Below are positions 48,565 to 59,945 of a stretch of 64,000 nt of DNA, in pieces. The notes below the pieces were generated by a model that saw nothing but the letters and a program-made list of their open reading frames with translations, searched no databases and was not told where the DNA came from. The stretch covers positions 1,426,001 through 1,490,000 of the forward strand of contig NZ_CP166245.1 of the NCBI RefSeq assembly GCF_033597815.2. Reading direction: 5' to 3'. The translations under genes and the position numbers were made by a program. This stretch comes from Staphylococcus sp. KG4-3 (GTDB lineage Bacteria > Bacillota > Bacilli > Staphylococcales > Staphylococcaceae). Positions within the stretch are counted from its first letter, which is position 1. Each line of letters begins with the position of its first letter.

Positions 48565-49705
48565 TGTTACCCTCTAACATTTTTTTGTAGTAATATTCAT
48601 ATTGATCAGCAATTAAATCAGAGGAGAAACGAGCCGATACATCTTGTAACATATTTTCTTGGATGTTTTTATAAAGTTTTGTATCAGTTAATAATTTAAT
48701 TGCATATTCACTCGCTAGTTTACTATCTCCTACATCTACTATAAAGCCAGTTTCATCGTGTTTAATGACTTCCTTTATACCTCCTGCTGTAGAACCAATA
48801 GGTACGACGCCAGATTTCATCGCTTCTAATAAAGTCAGACCGAAACTTTCCTTTTCGCTTAAAAGTAATACCAAGTCTGATATTTGATAGAACTCGCTTA
48901 CCCAATTTTGTTTACCTAAAAATAAAACTGCATCTTCAATGCCTAAATCACGTGCTTTCTGCTTCATATCCATCAATTCTGGACCATCACCTAATAATAT
49001 TAACTTTGAAGGTATCGCTTGATGAACTTTTGCAAAGGTATCTATTATTGTATCAATTCGTTTAACTGCTCTAAAGTTAGATACATGTATTAATACCTTT
49101 TCACCCGGTTTTATACCGTAACAAGTTTTCAAACGTTCATCGTCCTGAGTGGCTTGATCTGGTTTAACAGGAAATTCTTTCTCTCTAACGAAATTATATA
49201 TAGGCACAATACGTTTATCTGTTTCAATGATATCGTATGTTTGCTCTGCAAGTGATTGACTCACGCTTGTAACGATATCACTACCTTCTATACCAAATTT
49301 AATAGCATTTTTTAATGAATGATCATAACCTAAAACGGTGATATCTGTACCATGAAGTGTAGTCATAATTTTTATATCTTTATTAGACATATGTTTTGCT
49401 AAAATACCACATACTGCGTGAGGAACAGCATAATGCATATGTAATAAATCTAAATCATATTCATTAATAACTTCTGCTATTTTTGTACTTAATGTAATGT
49501 CATAGGGTGGGTATTGAAAAACTGCATATTGATTCACTTCTACTTGGTGAAATGTAATATTTGGTAATGGTTTACGTATTCTAAAAGGAATATTAGAAGT
49601 GATGAAATGAATATCATGTCCACGTTCAGCAAGTTTTATGCCTAACTCTGTAGCTATAATGCCTGAACCACCCATAGATGGATAACAAGTGATGCCTATT
49701 TTCAT
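48557..49705 (-). CDS. bshA: N-acetyl-alpha-D-glucosaminyl L-malate synthase
   Basis: This 382-residue GT4-type glycosyltransferase catalyses the first step of bacillithiol synthesis (UDP-GlcNAc plus L-malate). The N-terminal [18 protein letters not shown] is the BshA signature. The C-terminal [20 protein letters not shown] holds the sugar-nucleotide-binding glutamates. The ATG at 49705 is chosen because the earlier ATG is part of the ribosome binding site AAAGGATG. It precedes cca as in Bacillus. Confidence 0.95.
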   Translation of the reverse strand: MKIGITCYPSMGGSGIIATELGIKLAERGHDIHFITSNIPFRIRKPLPNITFHQVEVNQYAVFQYPPYDITLSTKIAEVINEYDLDLLHMHYAVPHAVCGILAKHMSNKDIKIMTTLHGTDITVLGYDHSLKNAIKFGIEGSDIVTSVSQSLAEQTYDIIETDKRIVPIYNFVREKEFPVKPDQATQDDERLKTCYGIKPGEKVLIHVSNFRAVKRIDTIIDTFAKVHQAIPSKLILLGDGPELMDMKQKARDLGIEDAVLFLGKQNWVSEFYQISDLVLLLSEKESFGLTLLEAMKSGVVPIGSTAGGIKEVIKHDETGFIVDVGDSKLASEYAIKLLTDTKLYKNIQENMLQDVSARFSSDLIADQYEYYYKKMLEGNND

Positions 49706-49736
49706 AAGGCGGGACATCCTTTCTTATTTGATTATA

Positions 49737-50054
49737 TTATTTACGTTCAAATCTATTTTTATCTCGAGTATTAAATTTTTCCATTGTTTCATCAAAACTT
49801 TCAGTTAAATCTATATCTAAAGAATTCGCAATACACATTAATACGAATAAATTGTCACCGAGTTCTGCTTTAATTGTATTTTCGGCTTCTGAAGATTTTT
49901 TCTTTTTCTCACCATAATAATGGTTAATTTCTCTCGACAATTCACCTACTTCTTCAGTTAGACGTGCAAGGTTTGCCAAAGGAGAAAAGTATCCAGTTTT
50001 GAATTGACCAATGTAGTCATCAACTTCTGTTTGCATATCTTTCATAGATTTCAT
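49737..50054 (-). CDS. MazG-like nucleotide pyrophosphohydrolase
   Basis: This 105-residue all-alpha protein has the MazG E-x2-E...E-x3-D metal site in RLTEEVGELSREINHYYG and IKAELGDNLFVLMCIAN. It probably hydrolyses non-canonical or excess NTPs. The ATG at 50054 follows GTGAGGCG; a longer in-frame start 20 codons upstream lacks a ribosome binding site. It lies 31 nt before bshA. Confidence 0.9.
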   Translation of the reverse strand: MKSMKDMQTEVDDYIGQFKTGYFSPLANLARLTEEVGELSREINHYYGEKKKKSSEAENTIKAELGDNLFVLMCIANSLDIDLTESFDETMEKFNTRDKNRFERK

Positions 50055-50457
50055 TTTAAACGCCTCACATTCCTTTAGGTTTCTTATATAGTATAGACTA
50101 ATTTTATGTTTCATGCATTATTCCTGCAACAGTTAAGGCTTATGTCATACATATTTAAACTAATTGATTGTCTAGTATGATTTTTGTAATTTCATAAACA
50201 TTTTGTGATATTTTATGCGATATTAAAAATGCTATAACATATTGGATCTGAATTAATAAAAACAATCTATTAAATTAAGCATAAAAAAGGAGGCTAAGAC
50301 ATTTTTCGAATGTCCCAACCTCAAAATATTAGTTTAGTAATTATAATCTAACGTAAAATTGAGCCTTATAATAAGCTGTTTAAATGTTAGTCATCTAAGC
50401 TGAAGTAACGAAAACCTATTTCAAAACAAGGCTTCTGCATCACTTCAATTTATATTA
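50055..50457. other. Intergenic region before the mazG-like gene
   Basis: About 400 nt of AT-rich DNA without a supported ORF. It contains one terminator hairpin at 50283-50323, and the remaining sequence shows nothing I can assign. Confidence 0.5.
50283..50323 (-). terminator. Terminator of the aroA-reoY-yugP side unit
   Basis: On the minus strand the RNA GAGGTTGGGACATT pairs over 14 bp (three or more G-U pairs) with AATGTCTTAGCCTC across a 5-nt CGAAA loop, followed by TTTTTT. The G-U pairs form only in minus-strand RNA, which fixes the direction. Confidence 0.8.
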
Positions 50458-51153
50458 TTATTCACTAGATCTAGCGATAAGGATAAATCTTGCAAGTTCC
50501 GCTAAAGCTACTGCAGTTGATGCAACATAAGTCATTGCTGCAGCTGTCAATACTTTTTTAGCATGACGATATTCCTTTTCGTTAACAATGTTTAAGCTTT
50601 GAATTTGCTTCATAGCTCTACTACTTGCATTGAATTCAACCGGCAGTGTAACGATAGAGAAAAGGACAGCAAATGACATAAATGCAATTCCAATCCATAG
50701 CGCAGTTGAACCTAAAGTACTTTGTAAACTCGTTAAAATAATACCTGCAAAAACGGCTAAATAACCAATTGAGCTACCAAGGTTAGCCAGTGGTACTAAC
50801 GATGTTCTAAATCTTAGGAAGAAATAACCTTGCGCATGTTGAATTGCATGGCCAACTTCGTGAGCAGCAATAGCTGTACCAGCAACAGAAGGTCTACTAA
50901 AGTTGGCTGGTGATAGTACAAGCACCTTTTTTCTCGGATCGTAGTGGTCAGTTAAGAAACCTTTACCTTCAACCACGTCAACATCATAGATACCATTTGC
51001 ATGTAAAATTTCTAAAGCAACTTCTTGACCAGTCTTTCCACTTGTTGATCTAACTTGTGAATATTTTTCGTAATTAGATTTAACTTTATGCTGTGCCCAT
51101 AGAGGCAACACCATTAAAATAACAAAGTATATAATCATATAGATAAAAGACAA
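50458..51153 (-). CDS. Zinc metallopeptidase, YugP family
   Basis: This 231-residue membrane-bound protein has an N-terminal helix and two or three further helices. The zinc motif HEVGH lies in AIAAHEVGHAIQHAQG. A TTG at 51153, eight bases after AAGGAG, is the best start; an earlier GTG overlaps that site. The physiological substrate is unknown. Confidence 0.9.
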   Translation of the reverse strand: MSFIYMIIYFVILMVLPLWAQHKVKSNYEKYSQVRSTSGKTGQEVALEILHANGIYDVDVVEGKGFLTDHYDPRKKVLVLSPANFSRPSVAGTAIAAHEVGHAIQHAQGYFFLRFRTSLVPLANLGSSIGYLAVFAGIILTSLQSTLGSTALWIGIAFMSFAVLFSIVTLPVEFNASSRAMKQIQSLNIVNEKEYRHAKKVLTAAAMTYVASTAVALAELARFILIARSSE

Positions 51154-51189
51154 AAACCTCACTCCTTTATAAACATTTTACTGTGAACA

Positions 51190-51792
51190 TCAATGGTGGT
51201 CAAATATTTTATCTTTTTTAAATCGAGTTAAATATAAATAAAGTATTAATGGAATTACGCTTAACCAAAATGCGAGGTAGGCAACACCTTCTAAATGACT
51301 TGCAATAAAATCATAATAAGGATATTGCATAAATACATAATCTATAATGTCATTATGAAACACCCATATCATAGCAATTACAAAACCAATAATTGAAATT
51401 TTGAATCTCGGATAAAATATAAATGCTTCGATCGCCATAATGCCATGTGAGAGTATGAGCATACATCCTGTGATTGTAACCGTGTCATATTGAATAAACA
51501 TGATTATATTCATTATAACTGCCCAAACTCCGTATTTAATAAGTGAGACGAAAGCAAGGGCTTCAAATACTGGGATATTCTTACCTAATATGAATGTAAT
51601 AATTACGAAACATAAAAACAGTGAAGCGGTTGGACTATCTGGTACAAATATTTTAAATTGAGTTTCAGTCATACTTAATTGCTCACCGTACCATATGTAA
51701 CCATAGATTGTACCTAACAAATTACACAAAAGTAAAAAGTAAAGTATGCCTTTGTGATACAACATTAATTCCCAAAGTGATTTTATATTCAT
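51190..51792 (-). CDS. YpjA family membrane protein (DUF1405)
   Basis: This 200-residue protein has five or six predicted transmembrane helices and few polar segments. The sequence and place (after reoY, before yugP) match the DUF1405/YpjA family found near qcr and reoY genes in Bacillaceae. No function is known. It starts 4 nt after the reoY stop codon. Confidence 0.85.
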   Translation of the reverse strand: MNIKSLWELMLYHKGILYFLLLCNLLGTIYGYIWYGEQLSMTETQFKIFVPDSPTASLFLCFVIITFILGKNIPVFEALAFVSLIKYGVWAVIMNIIMFIQYDTVTITGCMLILSHGIMAIEAFIFYPRFKISIIGFVIAMIWVFHNDIIDYVFMQYPYYDFIASHLEGVAYLAFWLSVIPLILYLYLTRFKKDKIFDHH

Positions 51793-51796
51793 ACTG

Positions 51797-52357
51797 TCAA
51801 TCCTTCGTTGTTATATTTACATTTCTTAATTTAAAAGTATTAAGGATTTGTGATAATTGATAAAACAAATCGCTATCATGTAATTGTAAGCTTAAATCAA
51901 TATTATCTTGCAAATGTGTGATGATAGAAGATTCATTTTGTTTTGAAAGCGGAATTCGATAGATGTCTTGAATATATAACGCATAATATGGTGAATGTAA
52001 TAATTGTTTAATGAGTAAGTCATCTAATCTCGCTTCCCTATCTTGTTCAACATTAAAATTCAGCTTAATATCAAAAGATAATTGATTGAGAGCGATGTGC
52101 TCGAAAATCTCATTACTATTAATCATATGTTGGTCTTTATAATTAAATTTAATACCATATTGCTCAGTGTGTAACATAGAAATTTCAAGCGTATTATGAT
52201 TGTCGATACGTTCATCTACGAAATGTACGTTTTGTAGTAATTCTGGCGAAGATTTGAGTAAGTTCAATACCCATACACTAATCCTAGACTTGAATTCATA
52301 TTGAAAGAGTAAATACTCTATGAAAGTTGCTTTTGATTGTTGTAGGGTATCGAACAT
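51797..52357 (-). CDS. reoY: ReoY-type proteolysis adaptor (YpiB, UPF0302)
   Basis: This 186-residue soluble protein belongs to the YpiB family (FIEYLLFQYEFKSRISVWVLN at the start). In Listeria and Bacillus ReoY, with ReoM and the TPR protein YpiA, controls ClpCP degradation of MurA and so peptidoglycan synthesis. The adjacent TPR gene here supports the same role. Confidence 0.87.
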   Translation of the reverse strand: MFDTLQQSKATFIEYLLFQYEFKSRISVWVLNLLKSSPELLQNVHFVDERIDNHNTLEISMLHTEQYGIKFNYKDQHMINSNEIFEHIALNQLSFDIKLNFNVEQDREARLDDLLIKQLLHSPYYALYIQDIYRIPLSKQNESSIITHLQDNIDLSLQLHDSDLFYQLSQILNTFKLRNVNITTKD

Positions 52358-52375
52358 TTAACTCACCTTCCTATA

Positions 52376-53623
52376 CTAGAAAGACGTCAGTCTTTCCGCT
52401 TCATCATGCCATGTCTCATTAGATGGTTCTAATTCAACTAATTGGTCTAATAGCTTTTTCGCTAATTCAATTTGACCAATTTCTATTACATAAAAATAAT
52501 AGTCACTTAAAAATGCAGATTGTGTTTGTAATGTGTCGTATGCTAATTCAAAGAAATGCTGTGCTTCTTTATCGCGTTCTTCTTGTCCCAATGCATAAGC
52601 GAGGTGCCACATAAATACTGGATCTAAGTCTTCTTCATCTACATATTTCAATAATCCAATAAGTGACTCATAATCTTCTTCTTGTCTATATAGATCACTT
52701 AATATCAATAATGGTTCTTGGTACGCGTTATCAACTTCAAGTGCTTGAATTAATAATTGAACGCCTTCATTAGCGTCTCCGTGTTCTATTTGGATGCTAC
52801 CAGTGGATACCATCAATTCTTTATAGAATTGCGTTAATCTTAATCCTTCTTTACCGATTTCGATTGCGTCGGCGTGATTATGTTCGTTTTCATATAACTG
52901 TTGTAAATAGAAATATGCTTGTAGAAAGTCAGGGTCTTTAGATAATAGCGTTTGAACTAATTTAATAGCTTCTTGTGATAGATCATTTTTTTCATAAGCG
53001 ATGGCTTTTTTGAAATAATCTTCTGAATCCATTTCATCTTCATTGATTTCATCAAACATTTTAATTGCATCACTGTAGTTACCGCTTTGCAAGCTACAAT
53101 CAGCTAAACGTGAAAATAGATTTACACCGTTTACTTCATATTCTCCCGTTTCAAGCACGGTTTCATATTCTGAAGTTGCTCGTAAATATTGACCATCAAA
53201 GTATAATATCTCAGCAAGTGCGTAATGTATGATTGGATCATTTGGCTCAATATCAATCGCTTCATCAAGTTTACTAATTGCAACTTCAAGCATATTTAAT
53301 TGTTGATATAAATCTGCCTCTAACATTAACCGTTCTGTTGATATTTCAACTTCACTTAAATATTCTAACGCTTCATCAGTGTGGTTTTCAGCCATTAATC
53401 CTTCAATAAAGTATATTAATAATTCACTTTCATCAGGATATTTATGGTAAAGCGTACGGAATACTTCTAAACCTTGTGGCATCAATCCATAATTATATAA
53501 TGTTTCACCTAGAATAAATAAAGCATCGTCCTTAGGGGAACTTAATGCATCATTAACACGTGTGTCTAGGTTTTCTAATTTTTGTAAGTTGATATCATCT
53601 ATTAATTTATAGATATCTTCCAT
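52376..53623 (-). CDS. Tetratricopeptide repeat protein (YpiA-like)
   Basis: This 415-residue acidic protein is made almost entirely of TPR helices, with clear repeats at about 30-70, 90-150, 190-260 and 290-400 (for example DEAIDIEPNDPIIHYALAEILYFDG). B. subtilis and Listeria YpiA is a partner of ReoY. It lies between aroA and reoY with gaps of 4 and 18 nt. Confidence 0.9.
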   Translation of the reverse strand: MEDIYKLIDDINLQKLENLDTRVNDALSSPKDDALFILGETLYNYGLMPQGLEVFRTLYHKYPDESELLIYFIEGLMAENHTDEALEYLSEVEISTERLMLEADLYQQLNMLEVAISKLDEAIDIEPNDPIIHYALAEILYFDGQYLRATSEYETVLETGEYEVNGVNLFSRLADCSLQSGNYSDAIKMFDEINEDEMDSEDYFKKAIAYEKNDLSQEAIKLVQTLLSKDPDFLQAYFYLQQLYENEHNHADAIEIGKEGLRLTQFYKELMVSTGSIQIEHGDANEGVQLLIQALEVDNAYQEPLLILSDLYRQEEDYESLIGLLKYVDEEDLDPVFMWHLAYALGQEERDKEAQHFFELAYDTLQTQSAFLSDYYFYVIEIGQIELAKKLLDQLVELEPSNETWHDEAERLTSF

Positions 53624-53627
53624 ACTT

Positions 53628-54926
53628 TTATCCCTCTTTTTCTAATTGTTTTAACTTTGGTAAGAATCCTGGGAAAGAAACATTAACTGCGTCAAATTGA
53701 TTAATGGTAATTGCTTCATTAGTTAAAAGTGAGGCAACTGCTAACATCATACCTATACGATGGTCTGTAAAGCTATCTACAGTTGCAGTTTGTTCTAAAG
53801 CTGATGGATGAATAATCATACCATCATTAGTTGGTTGTAACATAAAACCAAGTAAATTTAACATATTAGCGGTTGTATCAATTCTATTAGTTTCTTTTAC
53901 TTTTAATTCTTCAGCTTCTTTAACCACGCTTGTACCATTAGCTTGTGTGCAAAGCAAAGCAACGATAGGAATTTCATCGATTGCTCTAGGCACTAAGTCA
54001 CCATCAATATGAACAGGCTTCATGTCTGGAGAGTATTGCACTCGTATGGATGCAGTTGGTTCTGGTCCATCAGTTTGATTGAATAAAGTAATATTCCCTT
54101 CCATTTGTGTCACGATATCAATAATACCTGAACGAGTTGGGTTAATGCCAACATTGTGTATTGTAATATCACTTCCAGGTGTTATCAAGCCAGCTACAAT
54201 AAAATACGCAGCTGAAGATATATCGCCTGGAACGTGAAAATCTACAGGTCTGATATGGTCAATGCCACGGGCAGGCATATCTATCAATTTGTCTTTTGTA
54301 GAAACAGGGATGTGATATTGTTGAAACATCGTTTCGGTATGGTTTCTAGAAGTATCAAATTCCTTAATTGTCGTTGGTTCTTCAGCGAATAGACTTGCGA
54401 ATAGTATTGCGCTTTTAACTTGTGCACTGGCAACTTCCATTTCGTATGCAATACCTTTGATTTTAGCAGGTTTGATAATTAAAGGTGTATAGTTATTATC
54501 GATGCCTGTAATATTGGCTTGCATTAATTTTAAAGGTTTCATAATTCTGTCCATTGGTCGTTTGCCTATTGATTCATCACCAGAAAGAACAGTTTCTATA
54601 CCTAGACCACTTAATAAACCAGCCACTAAACGTGTGGTCGTGCCTGAATTACCTGTATATAAAACTTGATGAGGTGTTTTAAAATGCTTAAATCCTGGTG
54701 AATCAATCTCTATTTTATCTTCAGATACTTTAATATCAGCACCTAATAACTTAAATATTTCAACAGTACGCAAACAATCTTCACCAAGTAATGGTTTATA
54801 TATTGTTGATTTTCCTGAGGCTAGAGAACCGAGCATAATAGCTCTATGTGTCATAGATTTATCTCCAGGTACTTCGATTTCACCGACTAACGGTCCGTTA
54901 ATATTTATTGTTTTACTGTTTGCCAA
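53628..54926 (-). CDS. aroA: 3-phosphoshikimate 1-carboxyvinyltransferase (EPSP synthase)
   Basis: This 432-residue enzyme condenses shikimate-3-phosphate with PEP in chorismate synthesis. The active-site segments [42 protein letters not shown] and KVKETNRI are complete. A GTG three codons earlier lies inside the ribosome binding site AGGTG, so the TTG at 54926 is preferred. That gives the usual staphylococcal length. It forms the last shikimate gene of aroC-aroB-aroA. Confidence 0.95.
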   Translation of the reverse strand: MANSKTININGPLVGEIEVPGDKSMTHRAIMLGSLASGKSTIYKPLLGEDCLRTVEIFKLLGADIKVSEDKIEIDSPGFKHFKTPHQVLYTGNSGTTTRLVAGLLSGLGIETVLSGDESIGKRPMDRIMKPLKLMQANITGIDNNYTPLIIKPAKIKGIAYEMEVASAQVKSAILFASLFAEEPTTIKEFDTSRNHTETMFQQYHIPVSTKDKLIDMPARGIDHIRPVDFHVPGDISSAAYFIVAGLITPGSDITIHNVGINPTRSGIIDIVTQMEGNITLFNQTDGPEPTASIRVQYSPDMKPVHIDGDLVPRAIDEIPIVALLCTQANGTSVVKEAEELKVKETNRIDTTANMLNLLGFMLQPTNDGMIIHPSALEQTATVDSFTDHRIGMMLAVASLLTNEAITINQFDAVNVSFPGFLPKLKQLEKEG

Positions 54927-54935
54927 ATCAGTCAC

Positions 54936-56003
54936 CTACTTATTAAAATATGATTTAAATTCTGCGAAAGCTTTAGAAAGTGTTTTGTAATCAACATGTC
55001 TCACAATTGGATCTCCAATATCTTTGAGGAGTACCATTTGCACACCTTGTTCATCATTTTTTTTGTCGTTTAGCATTAATTTATATAAAGATTCAAATTC
55101 TAAATCATTAACAATATCTAACGGGTAGTTTAACCCCCTTAGATAATTCACATAATGTGCAATATTAAATGATTTATTTAGCATTATATTCGTAACTATA
55201 AATTGAAAAACGATGCCTATCATAACAGCATGTCCGTGTGGAATTTTAAATTTATATTCAACTGCATGACCAAATGTATGGCCTAAATTAAGAAATTTAC
55301 GGACGTTTGATTCCTTCTCATCTGCTACAATAATATTCAATTTTGTTTGAACACCTTTGTATAAATAATATTCAATTTCATCAAGTGATTTAAGCGCTTG
55401 TTCATCTGAGTACTGTGCCTCGATATGATTTACCGATTCAATATCATTTAACAAAGCGTGTTTATAAACTTCTGCGTATCCACTTAAAATTTCTGAATAT
55501 GGTAATGTACTTAAAAAGTTCAAATCATAAATGACTGCTTTAGGTCTATAAAAAGCACCAATAAGGTTTTTACCGTGTTTAGAATTAATTCCAACCTTAC
55601 CACCTACACTCGAATCATGAGCTAAGATGGTAGTTGGTATTTGAATGAAATCGACACCTCTTAATAAAGTAGAGGCAAGGAACCCAGTGAAGTCACCAGT
55701 GGCACCTCCTCCGATAGCAATTAAACAAGTATTTCTTGTTAGTTGTTTACTCAACAACGATTCAATCGTTTCTTCGTAAAAAGATAGCGTCTTCGTTGTT
55801 TCGCCAGAAGGTACAATAAGTTTATGAGCTTCATATTCACTAGCGATGAAGTCAGTGATATGACTCCATTCGTTTTCAACTTTTTGATCAATGACAAGAA
55901 CAATATCTTGATAATTTTTAATATAATCATGTAATTGATCAAGGGCATGATGTTCAATAATAATTGGATAGTTATTAGATTTATAAGCGGTTTCTAATTT
56001 CAT
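54936..56003 (-). CDS. aroB: 3-dehydroquinate synthase
   Basis: This 355-residue NAD- and metal-dependent enzyme converts DAHP to 3-dehydroquinate. The motifs [22 protein letters not shown], the zinc-binding [11 protein letters not shown] and [12 protein letters not shown] are intact. It lies 38 nt after aroC and directly before aroA. Confidence 0.96.
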   Translation of the reverse strand: MKLETAYKSNNYPIIIEHHALDQLHDYIKNYQDIVLVIDQKVENEWSHITDFIASEYEAHKLIVPSGETTKTLSFYEETIESLLSKQLTRNTCLIAIGGGATGDFTGFLASTLLRGVDFIQIPTTILAHDSSVGGKVGINSKHGKNLIGAFYRPKAVIYDLNFLSTLPYSEILSGYAEVYKHALLNDIESVNHIEAQYSDEQALKSLDEIEYYLYKGVQTKLNIIVADEKESNVRKFLNLGHTFGHAVEYKFKIPHGHAVMIGIVFQFIVTNIMLNKSFNIAHYVNYLRGLNYPLDIVNDLEFESLYKLMLNDKKNDEQGVQMVLLKDIGDPIVRHVDYKTLSKAFAEFKSYFNK

Positions 56004-56041
56004 GTAATCACCTAATTATTTCATAAATTTTAATTTATTGA

Positions 56042-57208
56042 TTAGTATTCAATATTTAATAAGCGACGTTCCTTGATTTGCGATTGTAATTGCTCAATAT
56101 GATTACATTGGAACTCTTCAAGTAATGCTTTTGCTAATTCAAAAGCCACTACGTTTTCAACAACAACACTTGCAGCAGGTACAGCACAGCTATCAGAGCG
56201 CTCAATTGACGCTTTGAATGATTCTTTTGTATTGATATCTACAGAGTTTAAAGGTTTATAAAGTGTAGGGATTGGTTTCATTACACCGTTAACTACGATA
56301 GGCATGCCATTAGACATTCCACCTTCAAAACCACCTAAGTGATTTGAACCTCTATAATAACCATTTGTCGTATCATATAATATTTCGTCTTGTATTTCGC
56401 TACCTGGCTTCTCTGCAGCTTTAAAACCTTCACCAAAACTTACACCTTTAAAAGCGTTGATACTCACTACACCCTGAGCAATTCTGCCATCAAGTTTGCG
56501 ATCGTAATGTACATAACTACCTATTCCAACAGGGACGCCTTCAATTATAGTTTGAACTACTCCACCAATTGTATCGCCAGCTTTTTTAGCTGCATCAATT
56601 TTATCGCGCATAGCTTGTGCAATTTCATCATTAACGACGCGCACATCATTTTTATCAATATTTGATTTAATTGTATCGATATCATATTCAATATCATCTT
56701 TAATCCCACCGATTTCTACTACTCTACTATAAAAATTAATATCTAATTGTTTGAGTAATATTTTAGAAACTGCACCAACAGCAACTCGTGCAGCTGTTTC
56801 TCTTGCTGAAGAACGTTCTAAAACATTTCTTAAATCTCTGTGGTTATATTTCATGCCACCGATTAAATCTGCGTGTCCTGGACGAGGTTTAGTGATTACA
56901 CGCTTCATATTATCTTGATCTTCTTCGCTGATTGGATCTGCACCCATAATTTTTTTCCAATGAGTAAAGTCATCATTAGTAACTATAAGCGTAATAGGAC
57001 TTCCTAGAGTATAACCATTTCTCACGCCAGATACGATTTCAACAGCATCTTTTTCAATTTGCATACGTCTTCCACGGCCGTAACCGCCTTGTCTTTTAAA
57101 CATTTCTTCGTTAATGTCAGCAACATTGATTTCTAAATTTGCTGGAACACCTTCAATAATTACAGTTAACTGTGGTCCGTGTGACTCACCAGAAGTTAAA
57201 TATCTCAT
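56042..57208 (-). CDS. aroC: Chorismate synthase
   Basis: This 388-residue FMN-dependent enzyme makes chorismate from EPSP. Signatures are [16 protein letters not shown] at the N-terminus, [13 protein letters not shown] and [11 protein letters not shown], with the C-terminal [13 protein letters not shown]. It is the first gene of the aroC-aroB-aroA group. Confidence 0.96.
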   Translation of the reverse strand: MRYLTSGESHGPQLTVIIEGVPANLEINVADINEEMFKRQGGYGRGRRMQIEKDAVEIVSGVRNGYTLGSPITLIVTNDDFTHWKKIMGADPISEEDQDNMKRVITKPRPGHADLIGGMKYNHRDLRNVLERSSARETAARVAVGAVSKILLKQLDINFYSRVVEIGGIKDDIEYDIDTIKSNIDKNDVRVVNDEIAQAMRDKIDAAKKAGDTIGGVVQTIIEGVPVGIGSYVHYDRKLDGRIAQGVVSINAFKGVSFGEGFKAAEKPGSEIQDEILYDTTNGYYRGSNHLGGFEGGMSNGMPIVVNGVMKPIPTLYKPLNSVDINTKESFKASIERSDSCAVPAASVVVENVVAFELAKALLEEFQCNHIEQLQSQIKERRLLNIEY

Positions 57209-57662
57209 ACTTTACCCACTCCGTTCTTTAGTACTTTAAATTGATATATGTTCTATATCTTATCATATTCAATTGTTCAAATTAACAGAAAAATTCACAA
57301 ATGATAAATCTTCTTTAATTTTTACGGTTAGAATGTTATTTTTCAGTGTAACATTTAAACATTTTTATTAATATTGAATTTTGCTATTTTATGATTGTAA
57401 TACCATAATTTTAAATGATTCGTCATACATAAAGCTATGAAATAATATAAAAATTCACTATATTTCTTATTTTCAAAGACTCTAGATTGGAATTAAAAAT
57501 TTCAAGTAACTTTGTTGTCTATTGTATTTATTTAACAGAACATTGTAATACAATCTTATAAAATAAAAAAAACGATGATTTTTACAGGTATAAAGTAAAA
57601 ATCATCGTTTATTTATTGTTTAAGACAACGTAGTCTCAAATTTTGTTCTATAAGTATTTAAA
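57209..57662. other. Non-coding region between aroC and ndk
   Basis: About 450 nt of very AT-rich DNA. The only structure I can support is the ndk terminator at 57562-57610. The rest should hold the aroC promoter, but no convincing -35/-10 pair stands out. Confidence 0.5.
57562..57610 (-). terminator. ndk terminator
   Basis: A 15-16-bp stem (around AACGATGATTTTTAC and 57595-57610) with a 10-nt loop is followed on the minus strand by a run of eight T. Confidence 0.85.
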
Positions 57663-58112
57663 TTATTCATATAACCATGCTTCACGTGCTTCTGTATAAT
57701 CACTTAATTCTTCTGCTTTAAACCAAAGGTTAATTTCTTTATTAGCTGACTCTACTGAATCTGAACCATGAATGATATTTCTACCTACTGTTAAACCTAA
57801 GTCTCCACGAATTGTTCCTGGAGTTGCTTCAGACGGATTTGTTTTGCCGATGATGTGACGGGCAACGTTTACAGCATCTTCCCCTTCAACAACCATTGCA
57901 AATACTGGTGCTGATGTAATAAAGCTAATTAAATGTTTATAGAAAGGTTTATCTGTATGTTCTGCATAATGTTCCTCAGCAAGTGCTTGTGGCACAGTCA
58001 TAAACTTACCACCTACAAGTTTTAGTCCTTTTCTTTCAATACGAGAAATAATTTCTCCTATTAGATTTCTTTGCACTGCATCTGGTTTAATCATTAAAAA
58101 TGTTCTTTCCAT
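57663..58112 (-). CDS. ndk: Nucleoside diphosphate kinase
   Basis: This 149-residue NDK balances nucleoside triphosphates. It starts [19 protein letters not shown]. The phosphohistidine is in [10 protein letters not shown], and the GTIRGDLG motif is present. The ATG at 58112 after GGGGGAT gives the standard length; an ATG 11 codons earlier is rejected. A cre-like site lies about 120 nt upstream. Confidence 0.96.
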   Translation of the reverse strand: MERTFLMIKPDAVQRNLIGEIISRIERKGLKLVGGKFMTVPQALAEEHYAEHTDKPFYKHLISFITSAPVFAMVVEGEDAVNVARHIIGKTNPSEATPGTIRGDLGLTVGRNIIHGSDSVESANKEINLWFKAEELSDYTEAREAWLYE

Positions 58113-58233
58113 TGTGTGTTTATCCCCCTGTTTGTTATGTATCAATGTCCTTTAATTTTTCAACAATATATAAAATTGTATATGTATCAAAATAAAAGTA
58201 TGTTTTGAAGCACATTAATATATTAACAGGTAA

Positions 58234-58247
58234 TTAAAGCGCTTTCA
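58234..58247. promoter_or_regulatory. cre-like CcpA site upstream of ndk
   Basis: TTAAAGCGCTTTCA matches TGWAARCGYTWNCW at 13 of 14 positions with a perfect AAAGCGCTTT centre. It lies just after the hepT stop codon in the hepT-ndk gap. Confidence 0.5.
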
Positions 58248-58263
58248 ATGGTTTTCACACAAG

Positions 58264-59217
58264 TTATACATTTCTTTTTCCAACTTTTTTAATTAGTTTC
58301 TTAAATAATGGTTTTGAATCTTCATTTTCTAATTGATCAATTAAGTAAAGTGCCTTATCCAAATACTTGTCGCTGATTGCCTGAGATTGCTGTATGACAT
58401 CAGAAGTCTTCACATGATTAATACAGTATTCGAACGTTTCTTGACTACTATTTACGTTTAATTGTTGTATAATCCCTTTGAATTCTTCATTTTTTCTCAT
58501 CTCTAACAGCACTGGAAGCGTTAGGTGGCCGTTCATTAAATCACTACCAACTGGTTTACCCAATTTTTTTTCAGTGCTCGTGAAATCTAAGATATCGTCG
58601 ACAATTTGAAAACTCATACCAATATAGTGGCCTATCATTTTTAAATTGCGAATTGTTTTAGCGTCTGCTCCCGAAGCAATTGCACCCACTTCAGTAGATA
58701 ATTGAATAAGTAATGCTGTTTTACGATTAATTCTCCGTAAATAGTTGGTGATTGTTTGATTACCATTGAATTGGTCTTGGAATTGATATAACTCCCCCAT
58801 ACAAACTTCTACAATTGCACTAGATATGACGTTATGTACACGATTATCTTCGATGTTAGATATGTGCTCAAGTCCGCGAGCTAATAAGAAGTTTCCTGTG
58901 AGTATAGCTGTATTCTGATCCCATTTTTTAGCTATAGTTAAGCTACCTCTTCGTTTATCACTTTTATCTATAACATCATCGTGTACCAGCGTTGCCATAT
59001 GAATAAGTTCAAGTGCTACGGCAACACGATAGACTTCGTCGTTTCTTTCTCTACCAAATTGGCTGCTTAAGATTACAAAGGCGGGTCTAACGCGTTTGCC
59101 ACCAGATGAAAATAAATGATATGACGCTGATTCAAGAATCTTGTCATTACTTTTTATAGACTGCTCTAATTGCTTTTCAATTTTTTTTATTTCGCTGTTC
59201 ATGTTTAACTTTGCCAC
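58264..59217 (-). CDS. hepT: Heptaprenyl diphosphate synthase component II
   Basis: This 317-residue trans-prenyltransferase catalytic subunit makes the C35 side chain of menaquinone. The first aspartate-rich motif is HDDVIDKSDKRRG and the second is QIVDDILDF. Start GTG at 59217 is supported by AAAGGTGATT; the longer frame into menG is rejected. It follows menG, which lies after hepS. Confidence 0.94.
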   Translation of the reverse strand: MAKLNMNSEIKKIEKQLEQSIKSNDKILESASYHLFSSGGKRVRPAFVILSSQFGRERNDEVYRVAVALELIHMATLVHDDVIDKSDKRRGSLTIAKKWDQNTAILTGNFLLARGLEHISNIEDNRVHNVISSAIVEVCMGELYQFQDQFNGNQTITNYLRRINRKTALLIQLSTEVGAIASGADAKTIRNLKMIGHYIGMSFQIVDDILDFTSTEKKLGKPVGSDLMNGHLTLPVLLEMRKNEEFKGIIQQLNVNSSQETFEYCINHVKTSDVIQQSQAISDKYLDKALYLIDQLENEDSKPLFKKLIKKVGKRNV

Positions 59218-59242
59218 GCTAATCACCTTTGGTTGATTCATT

Positions 59243-59944
59243 TTATTTATAGCCAAGGTGCATTGCTGCAACGCCACCTGTAAAGCTACGGACTTTTATG
59301 TTGCTGAAACCAGCTTGTGTAAACAAACGTTTCAATTTTTCTTTATCTGGAAAATCGAATGTAGATTGTTGTAACCATTCGTATTCGTCTTTGGATTTCG
59401 CAAATATTTTACCAAATATTGGCATTACAAATTTAAAATAAAGTTTATAGCATTGTTTGAAAACAGGTGTCGTTGGTTGGCTAGTTTCTAAACAAACAAC
59501 CATTCCACCAGGTTTTAAAACGCGGTTTAGTTCTTTTAAAGTTGCTAAATAATCAGGAACATTTCTTAAACCAAATCCAATAGTAACGTAATCAAACTCG
59601 TTGTCTTCAAATGGTAAATTCATTGCATCACCATGTACAAGCTTTAAATTATGCATGTCTGAGGTCTTGCTTTTACCGACTTCAAGCATGTTTTCGCTAA
59701 AATCAACACCAATTACTTCGCCAGTTGGTCCTACTGCTTTGCTTAATGAGATAGTCCAATCAGCAGTACCACAACATACATCTAGTGCTTTACTTCCAGC
59801 TTTAACGTTCATTTCTTTCATAACACGTTTTCTCCATGTCTTGTGTTGTTCAAAGCTAATGATATTGTTGAGTCGATCATATTTACCAGAAATATTTTGG
59901 AAAACATTGTGTACTTGTTCTTTTTTTGCTTTATTATCTGCCAT
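59243..59944 (-). CDS. menG: Demethylmenaquinone methyltransferase
   Basis: This 233-residue UbiE/MenG class I methyltransferase carries out the last step of menaquinone synthesis. The SAM site is [13 protein letters not shown], followed by [11 protein letters not shown]. The family signatures [17 protein letters not shown] and GFGLRNVPD are present. It sits between hepS and hepT. Confidence 0.95.
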   Translation of the reverse strand: MADNKAKKEQVHNVFQNISGKYDRLNNIISFEQHKTWRKRVMKEMNVKAGSKALDVCCGTADWTISLSKAVGPTGEVIGVDFSENMLEVGKSKTSDMHNLKLVHGDAMNLPFEDNEFDYVTIGFGLRNVPDYLATLKELNRVLKPGGMVVCLETSQPTTPVFKQCYKLYFKFVMPIFGKIFAKSKDEYEWLQQSTFDFPDKEKLKRLFTQAGFSNIKVRSFTGGVAAMHLGYK

Positions 59945-59945
59945 G

